A DNA stretch of 64,000 nucleotides from Cyanocohniella sp. LLY (lineage in GTDB: Bacteria; Cyanobacteriota; Cyanobacteriia; Cyanobacteriales; Nostocaceae). The stretch is taken from the NCBI GenBank assembly GCA_022241785.1, contig JAKOMP010000005.1:62001-126000 (forward strand), written 5' to 3'. The stretch's first letter is position 1. Each line of letters starts with the position of its first letter. The position numbers and the translations under genes are program-made. The notes below the pieces were generated by a model. The model had not been told where the DNA came from. It saw only the letters and a program-made list of their open reading frames with translations, and did no database searches. Positions 1 through 8,627 of the stretch are shown here, piece after piece.

Positions 1-2
1 GG

Positions 3-1181
3 TTATTTAGTTGGTCAATTATTGGTAGTTTTTTAGGCTGGCGATGGCGACATCCTTTGTTATTGCTAGTAGTGGGAGGTACAACCTTAGGCGGCTTGGT
101 GGCCATCTGCACTGGTGTATTATTTCTCCAAGCTGGTTGGATACCCCTGATTCCCCCGGCGATCGCTTTAGTGATGAGTGGGTTGGGTACGATAATTTAC
201 ACTACCTACCAAACTCAGCAGCAAACGCGGGTAATTATGTTACAAGTTGAACAACAACAAGAAGCAATTGAACAGTTAAATATTTTATTAAAAGATACTA
301 CAACTACAGCAATTCATGACGTACATTTTCATACTGCATCTACAACCACAACCCCAGGAAAAATAACTGGGGATTTACTATTGGGTGGACGTTACCAAAT
401 ATCTAAAGTGCTGGGTGCGGGCGGATTTGGTCGGACTTATTTGGCAAAAGATACTCAGCGTCCAGGGCATCCAATTTGTGTAGTTAAACAGTTAATGCCA
501 GCACGTCGAGATACAAGATTTTTGTCAGTTGCGCGGAGGTTATTTAAAACTGAAGCAGAAATTTTAGAAGTGTTAGGAAAACATCAGCAAATTCCCGAAT
601 TGCTAGCTTATTTTGAAGTTAATGAAGAATTTTATTTAGTCCAAGAATACATTTCTGGACATACTCTGAATGAAGAATTGCCTCCCGCGGAGATTGTCAA
701 GAATGAATCTGGTGTCATAGATATGCTCAAAGGAATTTTAGAAGTTCTGGTATTTGTGCATGAACATCGAGTCATTCATCGTGATCTTAAACCAACTAAT
801 ATTATTAGATGTGCTGAAGATAATCGACTAGTATTAATTGATTTTGGTGCAGTTAAATTAATCCAACCGCCGACTAGTGAAGAAACAGAATTAGCAACAG
901 TCGCTATTGGTACACGGGGTTATGCACCACCAGAGCAATTTGCTGGTCATCCCCGCTTATCTAGTGATATTTATGCTTTGGGAATGATAGGTATTCAAGC
1001 TATTACGGGAATACCACCTCAAGAACTTCAATTAAATTCAGATACAGGCAATGTTATGTGGCGACAAACAGTACAAGTTAGTGATGAATTAGCCGAAATT
1101 TTAGACAAAATGGTACGTTATAATTTTAGCGATCGCTATCAATCAGCCGCAGCCGTACTTCAAGATTTAAATCAAATTTAG
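3..1181 (+). CDS. Membrane serine/threonine protein kinase, C-terminal part (5' end outside window)
   Basis: The frame is open to the left edge, so the gene starts upstream; a TTG at 57 is probably not the true start. The first ~70 visible residues hold hydrophobic membrane segments. They are followed by a short Gln-rich stretch and a complete Hanks-type kinase domain: glycine loop GAGGFGRTY, the Lys in CVVKQL, catalytic HRDLKPTN, DFGAVK, and the GTRGYAPPEQ activation segment. The membrane hairpins directly before the kinase are typical of cyanobacterial CHASE2-domain kinases, so an extracytoplasmic CHASE2 sensor is expected just upstream (inference). It would phosphorylate cytosolic Ser/Thr targets in response to an external signal. 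The gene is followed by a convergent acetyltransferase gene. Confidence 0.9.
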   Translation, partial: LFSWSIIGSFLGWRWRHPLLLLVVGGTTLGGLVAICTGVLFLQAGWIPLIPPAIALVMSGLGTIIYTTYQTQQQTRVIMLQVEQQQEAIEQLNILLKDTTTTAIHDVHFHTASTTTTPGKITGDLLLGGRYQISKVLGAGGFGRTYLAKDTQRPGHPICVVKQLMPARRDTRFLSVARRLFKTEAEILEVLGKHQQIPELLAYFEVNEEFYLVQEYISGHTLNEELPPAEIVKNESGVIDMLKGILEVLVFVHEHRVIHRDLKPTNIIRCAEDNRLVLIDFGAVKLIQPPTSEETELATVAIGTRGYAPPEQFAGHPRLSSDIYALGMIGIQAITGIPPQELQLNSDTGNVMWRQTVQVSDELAEILDKMVRYNFSDRYQSAAAVLQDLNQI

Positions 1182-1194
1182 CTAAAACATAAAT

Positions 1195-1638
1195 TTACTG
1201 ATTGCAATTGATCCATTTTGTCAATAAGTAACGGTCATGGTCTTTATATCCTGCTTTTCGATATACAGACTGAGCTATAGTATTAGTTTTTTCTACCTCT
1301 AAATGTAATGCTTTGATTCCTTTTTGCTCACATATCCTTTCGCACAATTGTAAACTTTGTTTACCGAGTCCTTGCCGACGATATTTTTCTTGTAGATAAA
1401 GCTCATCAACAAACGCATCACGTCCATGAAACTCTAAACTATAACCAAATGTAAGAACAACATATCCAACTACATCTTCACCACAGTAGATGAGATGAAT
1501 TATTCCCAAAGTATCATTATTTAATATCTCATCTAGAGATTTGCGAGCTACCTGTTCATCGAACTTGAGACGTTCATGGACATAAAACTCTTGCATCATC
1601 TCAATTAACAAATCAATATCTGTACTTTTTGCCAACAC
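1195..1638 (-). CDS. GNAT family N-acetyltransferase
   Basis: A 147-residue single-domain GNAT protein. The acetyl-CoA binding signature is visible as RRQGLGKQSL (Q/RxxGxG/A) after the beta-strand region VDELYLQEKYR, followed by ALHLEVEKTNTIAQSVYRKAGY, a classical motif B. It would transfer an acetyl group from acetyl-CoA to an unidentified amine. The chosen GTG start at 1638 has GGAG nine bases upstream and an in-frame stop two codons before it; the TTG in the next codon is an alternative. The start overlaps a poorly supported plus-strand ORF. Substrate cannot be inferred. Confidence 0.85.
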   Translation of the reverse strand: MLAKSTDIDLLIEMMQEFYVHERLKFDEQVARKSLDEILNNDTLGIIHLIYCGEDVVGYVVLTFGYSLEFHGRDAFVDELYLQEKYRRQGLGKQSLQLCERICEQKGIKALHLEVEKTNTIAQSVYRKAGYKDHDRYLLTKWINCNQ

Positions 1639-1958
1639 ATTCTAATTCTCCAGATATTTACTCAATTTTGAATCAAACTCAACGCTTGCGAGTTAGTGAT
1701 GGAAAAATTAAATTTATTTTAGATGATTGCCCGAAGGGACTTCCAATTAAAAAAATAATCAGTCACTGTGTAGGCAGGGGAGCAGGGGAGCAGGGGAGCA
1801 GGGGGAAAAGAAAAGAAAAATATCACCTGAATAAATTGAGTAATTTATTCTCTGGAAGTCCCGAACGCTTCCACATTGCTGATGAAGAAGTTATTCAGGG
1901 TACGCCTTTACCACCAATGAGCATCTCCTCACTGCATTTATACTGTTGTTTACAGTGA
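1629..1958 (+). pseudogene. Short unrecognised ORF interrupted by a MITE-like element
   Basis: An open frame starting at TTG 1629 whose first ~34 residues (through KFILDDCP) look protein-like but match no family I recognise. The middle (about 1736-1862) is a small inverted-repeat element with G-rich low-complexity DNA, which produces an artificial GRGAGEQGSRG stretch. After the element the frame continues (FHIADEEVIQ) to a stop at 1958. I read this as a small gene broken by insertion, but it could be non-coding. It overlaps the GNAT start by 10 bases on the other strand. Confidence 0.25.
1736..1862. mobile_element. MITE-like element with terminal inverted repeats gggacttcca/tggaagtccc
   Basis: About 127 bp bounded by GGGACTTCCA (1736-1745) and TGGAAGTCCC (1853-1862), a 10-bp perfect terminal inverted repeat. 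CCCGAA occurs at both edges (1730-1735 and 1860-1865), compatible with a short target duplication, although the right copy shares bases with the repeat. The interior has AT-rich arms and a (gcaggggag)n tract and encodes nothing. A diverged left half recurs at 3156. Confidence 0.5.
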
Positions 1959-1969
1959 GGTAGTATAAA

Positions 1970-3082
1970 TTATGCCCAGCGTAGTATGGCAGCCATTGGT
2001 TGAAGTTCCTTAGGGAATTCTTCTTCTGCGCGTACTCCCAATACTTCACCTCCGTTTTCTATGACTCGAATCAAAATTTCATTGATCACATCATAAGTTT
2101 CGGCACTGCGAGTATCACTGAGTGTCACTTCACCCATAGCTGAGAGAGTACCATACTGTACGGCATCAACTTCGACTAGTAGATGACTAACTTGACCATG
2201 AGTAACAAGCTTGGCGATGGTAGCTAAATCAGTGACCGACCGAGATTCGCTCTCACGCTGATAGTAAAGGTCAATCCACTGCTGAATCCGTTCTTGACGC
2301 AATTCCTGAACAATGGGAGAGACAGCTTGTTTAATTTCCTCTTCTGGTAAGCCTTCCGTACTACCATCAATTCCTTGATCAGCTAGCATATCGTAGCTAT
2401 TCAAAGGTTTATACATGGATTGAAATTCTTGAGTAGTTGCCAAAATCAACGGCATATCACTACCGCTAACAACTGGTCGAACTGCGCTTTCTATGGCCCG
2501 TAAAAATTGTTTTTGCAATATTCTTGCTCCTTCATCGCCTTGGAGTTTGCCAGCAGGAGCGCGATCGCGTTGTAAAGTGATGCGAGTAACATCGCTAAAA
2601 TCGGCGGGTAAATCTGCTACATCCAATGGTTCTAATTCTTGAGTGGCTGTAAATTCGTATAGTGTCACCGACTTTTGAGAAATAGCTAATACGTAAGCCG
2701 ACATTGGTTGCAAAGCTGACATTAACGGCTTAAGATAAAAGCGATCGCTCACCTCTGCTGATTCTTCTACAGCGTAGGCCAGACGATAAGTTTTAATTGA
2801 TTCAGGCGTGACTAATATCCCCAACCCATGCGCTTGGAATTGCCAAAAATTGTCATCTGCTTGCAATTCTTCCAAATAATCTGTCATCGCCTCTATTTGT
2901 CGCTTATCGGCGATGGTTTCTGCTTGCTCCATTGCTGCTTTCGTTAAATTTTTTAACACAATGCGATCAGCTTGAGCATCTTGAGTCAAGGGAGTTGTCG
3001 GTAAATAAATCGACAAACAAACCCCACGCTGGGCTGCCAGTTTTAAAAATTGTTTTTCTTTAATCGTATCCTTGTACAGCAT
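1970..3082 (-). CDS. baeRF-like (AOC03_06830 type) ribosome hibernation factor
   Basis: A soluble ~370-residue protein beginning MLYKDTIKEKQFLKLAAQRG with the family-typical SIYLPTTPL motif, matching the bacterial homologues of archaeal/eukaryotic release factor 1 (COG1503-like, baeRF) now annotated as ribosome hibernation factors. The last domain (SHLLVEVDAVQYG ... YDVINEILIRVIENGGEVLGV) resembles the eRF1 domain 3/L7Ae-like fold. I chose the ATG at 3082 because the family N-terminus aligns there; an in-frame ATG at 3118 would add 12 unlikely residues. Expected role (family knowledge, not shown here): binding idle 70S ribosomes under stress. A single gene with no obvious operon partner. Confidence 0.7.
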   Translation of the reverse strand: MLYKDTIKEKQFLKLAAQRGVCLSIYLPTTPLTQDAQADRIVLKNLTKAAMEQAETIADKRQIEAMTDYLEELQADDNFWQFQAHGLGILVTPESIKTYRLAYAVEESAEVSDRFYLKPLMSALQPMSAYVLAISQKSVTLYEFTATQELEPLDVADLPADFSDVTRITLQRDRAPAGKLQGDEGARILQKQFLRAIESAVRPVVSGSDMPLILATTQEFQSMYKPLNSYDMLADQGIDGSTEGLPEEEIKQAVSPIVQELRQERIQQWIDLYYQRESESRSVTDLATIAKLVTHGQVSHLLVEVDAVQYGTLSAMGEVTLSDTRSAETYDVINEILIRVIENGGEVLGVRAEEEFPKELQPMAAILRWA

Positions 3083-3155
3083 GTTTTCTCTTTCTCTTGA
3101 TGACTGGCACTCAGGCATTTTATGGTGTGACTGTACACACTGACATCCTCCCTAG

Positions 3156-3235
3156 GGGACTTCCAACTAAATAAATATTCCACTAATAGGTAAGCGGGGA
3201 GCAGGGAGCAAAGAAAGCGGGGGGAAATACTATGG
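3156..3235. repeat. Partial copy of the gggacttcca element with G-rich tail
   Basis: GGGACTTCCAACTAAATAAA at 3156 mirrors the left end of the element at 1736 (GGGACTTCCAATTAAAAAAA), and both continue into 'cact..' and a gggagcaggg tract. No right-hand inverted repeat is visible, so this copy looks truncated. It sits between the divergent baeRF-like and VOC genes. The sequence tgacatcctccc just before it resembles the reversed end of IS200/IS605 elements. Confidence 0.4.
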
Positions 3236-3282
3236 TTTTATACCTATAAACATAATTAATTTTGAATTTGGAGCGATGCGAC

Positions 3283-4311
3283 GTGACTCAGGAGCAAGCA
3301 GCTGCAATTACGGGTATTTATGAAGTGTGTATTGGTGTTCCCGACCCAATTTTTGCAATTCAATATTGGGATCAATTTGGCTATCGTATTGGTCAAGTGG
3401 GTGAATTACCCGCAGATGCCGCCTATCAATTATACGGGGTGAATTCTGCTTTACGTTCGATTCGCCTTTATCACCAAAATGCAGATCATGGTTTGATTCG
3501 GTTGATGGTGTGGCAAAATCCGACAAATCAAGGGCTAGGTTTAGCATCGATGAAAGTTAAAGGAAATCGCTGGGCGACTACTTTAACGGCTGATGTGTTA
3601 ACTATTTTAAATCACGCAGAGGATGCAAAAGCCGGAAATTGGGCGATTAAATATACCAATCCTCACTGGGAAGTCATCTACAATAAAGAACGCAAAAGCC
3701 GCCCTTTCACCGATCCTGCGGTGGGAGTGAGAGAAATGCTACTACTGCAACCTTTAACTCGACAGGTTTTATTTCAAAGGTTTGGCTATTCACTGCCGAA
3801 TTATGGGCAAATCAATGATCATGCTGCTTTCAAAACTAGCCAATTTACCCACATGGGGATGATTGTGCAAGACGACAGTAAGCAAATCTTGAAATTTTAT
3901 GAAGAAGTGTTGGGTTTACTGCGTGTACGTGATGATGTCGAAACTAGTTATGAATCTTCACCAGCCGGTCGTGAGCTGTTTGACCTCAAACCAGGGGAAA
4001 AGTTTATTGTCACGGCTTTTGATGATCCTCGTTCTTCGGCGACTGACTTGATGGCTGCGCGTAGTGGCAGACTATATATAATTCGCTTTCCCGAAGCTAT
4101 TGATTTAGCATCCCGGTTTGAAGCATCGCAACCAGGCTGCTTGGGGATGTCACTCTACACCTACCGTATCCGGGGGATAGAAGAATATTGCGATCGCATT
4201 CAAGCAAGTTCCGCACAAAAGTATACAAATATCGTGGAAAATGAATTTAGAGAAAAGAGTTTCTCCTTTGTCGCACCGGATGGCTATTTCTGGAATTTGC
4301 TAGAAGGATAA
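3283..4311 (+). CDS. VOC (glyoxalase/dioxygenase superfamily) protein, two modules
   Basis: About 342 residues with two vicinal-oxygen-chelate-like modules. The N-terminal one starts at IYEVCIGVPDPIFAIQYWDQFGYRIGQ. The second starts at FTHMGMIVQDDSKQILKFYEEVLGLLRVRDDVE and ends in FSFVAPDGYFWNLLEG, the classical VOC C-terminal metal/substrate strand. Members bind a divalent metal and act on varied small molecules; the substrate is unknown. GTG 3283 is the preferred start because GGAG lies nine bases upstream (3270-3273); a TTG at 3262 is also in frame. It is followed after 110 bp by a secreted protein gene on the same strand. Confidence 0.7.
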   Translation: MTQEQAAAITGIYEVCIGVPDPIFAIQYWDQFGYRIGQVGELPADAAYQLYGVNSALRSIRLYHQNADHGLIRLMVWQNPTNQGLGLASMKVKGNRWATTLTADVLTILNHAEDAKAGNWAIKYTNPHWEVIYNKERKSRPFTDPAVGVREMLLLQPLTRQVLFQRFGYSLPNYGQINDHAAFKTSQFTHMGMIVQDDSKQILKFYEEVLGLLRVRDDVETSYESSPAGRELFDLKPGEKFIVTAFDDPRSSATDLMAARSGRLYIIRFPEAIDLASRFEASQPGCLGMSLYTYRIRGIEEYCDRIQASSAQKYTNIVENEFREKSFSFVAPDGYFWNLLEG

Positions 4312-4421
4312 CTGCCATAAGCATTGGACATTTTCATTTCTGTCCCATGTCAGCGACCTCAACCCGGAAGGTACATCGAAATAGTTGAAGAAGTACCAGT
4401 AACTGATAACAAATTTTGCCA

Positions 4422-4964
4422 ATGAGAACCTGGACTGCAACAGTTTTACTAACTTTTTCTGGGCTGATATCTGGGTTCATAGCTTCTGAACCTATCAATG
4501 CTACTTTGGCTGTAACAGATAACGTCCTAGTATCTTCTTCTGTAATCTCTCAGTCTCCTACCAGACCAATTACTGTCAGCAAAGCTGAGTTTGGTGTGCT
4601 GAGAACTGACTCTCAGGGTCAAGATAGCTTTACTCGTACCAACAGAGTCATCTTAAATCAGACTGGCAAATACGGGTGGCGGATTCAACTCAAGGGCTAC
4701 CAAGGTGAAGTAACCTGGCGAGAAGTCCTGCAATTGCCAAAACCTCCACAAACATGGGCTACTGAAGATGGTGAAAATTTTTCATTATCTCAAGATGGGA
4801 TTGAAGCTGTAACGACGCGTACACAATTCACTTCAGATGGTGTGATTGAAAATTTTTGGACAATTGTTCCCGGAGACCCCAACGGTAAACATAGAATACA
4901 GGTTTTTATTGACAACCTTTTGGTTGCTACTTTCGATTTTGAGATGATTTCCTTGAGAAACTAA
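4422..4964 (+). CDS. Secreted protein of unknown function
   Basis: A 180-residue protein with a clear N-terminal signal sequence (MRTWTATVLLTFSGLISGFIA) and a mature part rich in beta-strand pattern (YGWRIQLKGYQGEVTWREVLQLP; KHRIQVFIDNLLVATFDFEMI). No catalytic motif is evident. The pattern suggests a small beta-sandwich exported to the periplasm or surface (inference). ATG 4422 is preferred over the TTG two codons upstream because it starts the signal peptide cleanly. I do not recognise the family. Confidence 0.65.
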   Translation: MRTWTATVLLTFSGLISGFIASEPINATLAVTDNVLVSSSVISQSPTRPITVSKAEFGVLRTDSQGQDSFTRTNRVILNQTGKYGWRIQLKGYQGEVTWREVLQLPKPPQTWATEDGENFSLSQDGIEAVTTRTQFTSDGVIENFWTIVPGDPNGKHRIQVFIDNLLVATFDFEMISLRN

Positions 4965-5387
4965 TCAGGCTAATGATTTACAGATGGCATCTCTAAAATT
5001 GCTAAATTCTTCTCATTATTTTATCAACTTCTAGTGGCGTGGCAAGGCTAAAATGTGGCATTAAATGTAGGTTGGGTTAAGCGTAGCGCAACCCAACATT
5101 AATCTGAGAAACTCAACAGGGATATTGGTGTTGGGTTTCCTGGTGTGAAAAGCTTAAAATGTTTGGTTCATCAGATGGAAAAACAAAATTCAATCATGAT
5201 CATTGATTATTTAACCTAACAAATTAGACTAGACGCGCTACTACAATTTTTTTTGCACTATTTTAGCTGTGTCAGTCCACTAGGCTTGTACTAAAATACT
5301 TCTCCCCATCTCCCCTCTCTCCACCAAAAGGAGCGTTACAGTAAAATTCGCATATTTATATAACTTGGAGATTATCAAAGTTCTCTT
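4965..5387. other. Intergenic region with palindromic repeat
   Basis: No gene seen. It contains the cyanobacterial palindrome gttgggtt-N11-aacccaac (5071-5097, with gcgtagcg in the loop) and a second gttgggttt nearby at about 5131. Both are typical dispersed repeats rather than terminators because no T run follows. Confidence 0.5.
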
Positions 5388-6131
5388 ATGACAAAGCTTT
5401 CTCCAAATTTTTTTCTATTTATTTTTATAGTTATTATTAGTTTTTTAGCTGTATCTTTTTCAGCTTGGTTATCTCCTCAACCATTTATTTTCAAAGCTTT
5501 TGGACTAGATGATATTATCCAGTCACTTCTTTTCTTATTTTTTATTTCCTTGTTATTAGAACGCTTTTTAGAAGTTTTCATTACTACTTGGCGAGGAAAT
5601 AAAGCTGCACAACTAGATATTATAATTCAGCAACAAAAGTGGTTAATATCCGAAAAAAGAAGATTTATCGCCGAACAAGACCAGCCAAAACCAGTTAATT
5701 TCTTAGAATCAAATCAATTTAATGATTTACCACCAGAGGGAGTTAGCTTAGAACAGCATATTATTCAAAGATTTATTCAAAGCCAAAAACAATATAACCC
5801 GCAAATCGAAGATTTAAATACAATAATCAATGAACTCAATGAACAGGAGCGTAAAAAAGTAGCATACAAATCTGATACAAGAATTATTGCTTTATGGACA
5901 TCTTTATTATTTGGTTTTTTATTGAGTGGCATCGGTATTCGCTCAATTGAGCCACTTGTCGTTATTGATTTAAATAGTCCTATACAAATAATTATTTTTC
6001 GTTGTTTAGATGCTTTATTAACAGGTGGAGTAATTTCTGGAGGTAGTGAGGGGATTCATAAGCTCATCCAAGTATTTATCAATTTTATGGAAGCTACTTC
6101 TAGACAAATTAAAAATCAGAGATTTTCTTGA
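5388..6131 (+). CDS. Membrane protein of unknown function
   Basis: 247 residues. Two N-terminal transmembrane helices (about residues 8-30 and 42-58) are followed by a long charged, coiled-coil-like region (about 70-160) and two more hydrophobic segments (about 165-185 and 195-220). The arrangement suggests a membrane-anchored protein with a cytoplasmic helical domain. It has no enzymatic motif and I do not recognise the family. AT-rich codon use is somewhat stronger than in neighbours. Confidence 0.65.
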   Translation: MTKLSPNFFLFIFIVIISFLAVSFSAWLSPQPFIFKAFGLDDIIQSLLFLFFISLLLERFLEVFITTWRGNKAAQLDIIIQQQKWLISEKRRFIAEQDQPKPVNFLESNQFNDLPPEGVSLEQHIIQRFIQSQKQYNPQIEDLNTIINELNEQERKKVAYKSDTRIIALWTSLLFGFLLSGIGIRSIEPLVVIDLNSPIQIIIFRCLDALLTGGVISGGSEGIHKLIQVFINFMEATSRQIKNQRFS

Positions 6132-6259
6132 ATCAAAACTTTCAATCATGCGTGAACATCAAAAACGCGGGGTTATGCACTCTGCTCGCCAAATGTCACT
6201 CATTAGCAAACTGCGGAGTATCTTAAAGATAGAGGTTTGATAATTGTCGAGTAGCAATC

Positions 6260-6574
6260 ATGAATACACAGGAGTTCCTGCGATTGATTGAGAAGCAGCG
6301 CTCATGCCCCCAGACACTACCAAAAGCGCTGCAAGCAATGTGGTACGAAAAACAAGGTAATTGGGACAAAGCCCATGAAATAGTCCAAAATGCCAGTGAT
6401 GCTGATAGTGCCTGGGTTCATGCCTACTTACACCGCCAAGAAGGTGATTTGAGCAATGCCCGTTACTGGTACAAAAAAAGCAATCTGCCAGAATTTTTGG
6501 GGGATATTAACCAAGAATGGGAAGAGATTACATCTTGTTTATTGCAAAAGGCCAACACAAATCATGGATGCTGA
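6260..6574 (+). CDS. Small TPR-like protein, coupled to a pentapeptide-repeat gene
   Basis: A 104-residue soluble protein. The sequence alternates helical pairs such as KALQAMWYEKQGNWDKAHEI and SAWVHAYLHRQEGDLSNARYWYKKS, resembling one or two degenerate tetratricopeptide-like helix hairpins. Similar small proteins are widespread in cyanobacteria, usually annotated as hypothetical. Its 3' end overlaps the start of the next gene by 11 bases, which suggests translational coupling and a shared role, not known. Confidence 0.7.
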   Translation: MNTQEFLRLIEKQRSCPQTLPKALQAMWYEKQGNWDKAHEIVQNASDADSAWVHAYLHRQEGDLSNARYWYKKSNLPEFLGDINQEWEEITSCLLQKANTNHGC

Positions 6575-6932
6575 AGAACTGAAGCGACGTTATGCTGCTG
6601 GAGAAAGATATTTTCCAGGAGTCAATTTAATTGCAGCTAAACTGATAGCAGCCTACTTACCGGGAATTAATTTGTGGGGCGCAGATTTGAGTGCGGCTAA
6701 TTTAGCTAAAGCTAAACTTTGGGGTGCAGACTTAAGTAGGGCTAACCTAGCCAATGCAAATTTGACTAAAGCGAACTTGTGCGGTGTGAAACTGCATGAG
6801 GCAAATCTCAGGGGAGCCAAACTTAATTTAGCCAAGTTGTATGGAGCAGATTTGAGTGGGGCTTACTATGATGAAAGCACAAAGTTTTCTAGAGGTTTTG
6901 ACCCCCAAAGTAAAAATATGCAAAAATTTTAA
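6564..6932 (+). CDS. Pentapeptide-repeat protein
   Basis: 122 residues. After MDAEELKRRYAAGERYFPGVNL come about 13 pentapeptides of the A(N/D)Lxx type (ADLSAANLAKAKLWGADLSR), which fold as a right-handed quadrilateral beta-helix. The N-terminal 'LKRRYAAGER.F' cap is typical of cyanobacterial members. ATG 6564 is chosen because repeats and cap begin there; upstream codons in this frame belong to the overlapping gene. Function of the family is mostly unknown. Confidence 0.85.
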   Translation: MDAEELKRRYAAGERYFPGVNLIAAKLIAAYLPGINLWGADLSAANLAKAKLWGADLSRANLANANLTKANLCGVKLHEANLRGAKLNLAKLYGADLSGAYYDESTKFSRGFDPQSKNMQKF

Positions 6933-6972
6933 CTGCATATTTGTTTGCTTTTACTTTAGGGATACTACTCTA

Positions 6973-7788
6973 TTAAAACTCCTGTATTTCAGGCAACGGA
7001 AATATTTCGCCAGCTAAATAAGCCGGAAAATGCTTTTGGAAGTAGAGCCAAGATGTCATATCTTCCCCATCTAAAAAAGCTGTTGGGGCTTGCTGATACA
7101 CAGGAACACGGGTATTAATTTCATCTTGAAGTAACTGGGGTAAATCAGTAAAACCATTGACTTTACTACCAGATGCACTGTAGATGAGATAACCCAGGCG
7201 ATCGCCCATCTTCATCCAGGGCAGCCATTGACCAATTCTATCCCAACTAAGTCTGAGTTGAGACACAGAAACCAGTTCTGAGTTAAATAAATCGGCAGTG
7301 GGTACAGCTAGTTTGAAAAGTTCCGTCGCCTGATATGTGGGATATGGGCTGTATTCAGCAAATTTGGCATCTTCTGCCAACGGATTCGGATATGTGGGAA
7401 AAATATCGAAAACAAAGGTTGTCGTATCTCCGTCCACTTGGGCGGGGAACTTGCCTGCAAACTGTCCCTGCACAGGATTGTTGGCAACGTGCATCACAGG
7501 CACCATTTCACCTGTCCAGGGGTTTTCCCATTTCCTTAAAATCTCATTTGTCTGTGGGTTCAGGTAATAAGTCAGTTCCCTAGAAGTAAAATTCCAACTA
7601 CCCTCTGCTGTAGGAATACATCTACTAACACTGACTCCTGACATTTTAAATAAAAGTTTTCTCTTCTCGCCAGGAATAAAGCTGTAAATCTTACCTGTCC
7701 AGATTAAAAATGTAGATTGGGTAGGGTCAAGGGAAGATCGAGTTTTCACCCATTGCAAGGCATCTAATTCTTGGACTTGGGCAACCAT
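6973..7788 (-). CDS. DUF1838 family protein
   Basis: A 271-residue soluble protein with the DUF1838 look: an N-terminal SLDPTQSTFLIWTGKIYSFIPG strand pair, FTSRELTYYLNPQTNEILRKWENPWTG, a central GDRLGYLIYSASG and DEINTRVPVYQQAP near the end. No catalytic residues are established for the family. The ATG at 7788 is followed by VAQVQELDALQWVKTR, consistent with family N-termini. A 200-bp AT- and C-rich stretch separates it from tRNA-Glu on the same strand. Confidence 0.75.
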   Translation of the reverse strand: MVAQVQELDALQWVKTRSSLDPTQSTFLIWTGKIYSFIPGEKRKLLFKMSGVSVSRCIPTAEGSWNFTSRELTYYLNPQTNEILRKWENPWTGEMVPVMHVANNPVQGQFAGKFPAQVDGDTTTFVFDIFPTYPNPLAEDAKFAEYSPYPTYQATELFKLAVPTADLFNSELVSVSQLRLSWDRIGQWLPWMKMGDRLGYLIYSASGSKVNGFTDLPQLLQDEINTRVPVYQQAPTAFLDGEDMTSWLYFQKHFPAYLAGEIFPLPEIQEF

Positions 7789-7992
7789 AGCTTGTCTCCT
7801 TAGTCATTGGTTATCCCCCTCATCCCTCTCATCTTCCTCACTCCTTACACCTATGAGAAACTAGGGACTGGGGATCTGGGGCAATGCGGACAGGGGACGG
7901 GATTTTTGATATATAACTAATCAGCCTCCTCTAGATGCATAACTGTCTAGAAAAGGCTGATAACACAAAGTAATTTAATTTTATCCTTGAAA

Positions 7993-8065
7993 TACCCCCA
8001 GGGGAATTCGAATCCCCGTCGCCTCCGTGAAAGGGAGGTGTCCTAGGCCTCTAGACGATGGGGGC
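7993..8065 (-). tRNA. tRNA-Glu (UUC)
   Basis: The reverse strand reads GCCCCCATCGTCTAGAGGCC at its 5' end, forms a full cloverleaf, has the anticodon TTC at 8031-8029, a T arm with GATTCGAAT, and ends in TGGGGGT-A. The acceptor stem GCCCCCA/TGGGGGT pairs perfectly and CCA is not encoded. 73 nt. In cyanobacteria glutamyl-tRNA also feeds tetrapyrrole synthesis. Confidence 0.97.
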
Positions 8066-8627
8066 GTAAGACTCAGACCTTTTATAAAATAACGAATTTC
8101 CCCATCGATGTCAACAACTTTGACAAAAAAAATTTTAGCAGATCAAATTGGCAGCAAGATCTTAGGGGAATGAGGGAGATGAGTAAGAAAAATTTTGCTC
8201 CAGATAAAAGTACTTCACCCCTGCCTTTTCTTCTCCTGTTTTTAGAGAACAATCTGTGTTGGTGAATTTGTGCCTCCAGTACACAATGCCTGAGCATAGG
8301 GAGCTATTAATTTAGCTGTGGAATTTTTTTTGGTGTTTGATACTAGTAATGCATCACACAAACATTGCGTAACAGCTTACCACTCCCGCTTTCCCGGATT
8401 GGCTTCACTCAGCAATTTTGGGGTTAGTGAAATATTAGCAAGTGGTTCCCGCTCCAATACCATGCAATGTAGCAGCAAACGTTGCAAAATAGAGTATTAT
8501 CCGAAACCACGTATGAAAAAAACTCTGAACTTAGCTGGGGACAGAGGATGTGATGTTGTACTCTGTAGAGGTAATATTTACTATTCTTTACAAAGGATTT
8601 TGAAATACATAGCTCAAAATCTACAAC
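8066..8627. other. Intergenic region without supported gene
   Basis: Open frames on both strands here have no recognisable protein character and overlap each other. I see no convincing RNA gene. The last 200 bases are the probable promoter region of the antiporter gene. Confidence 0.4.
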
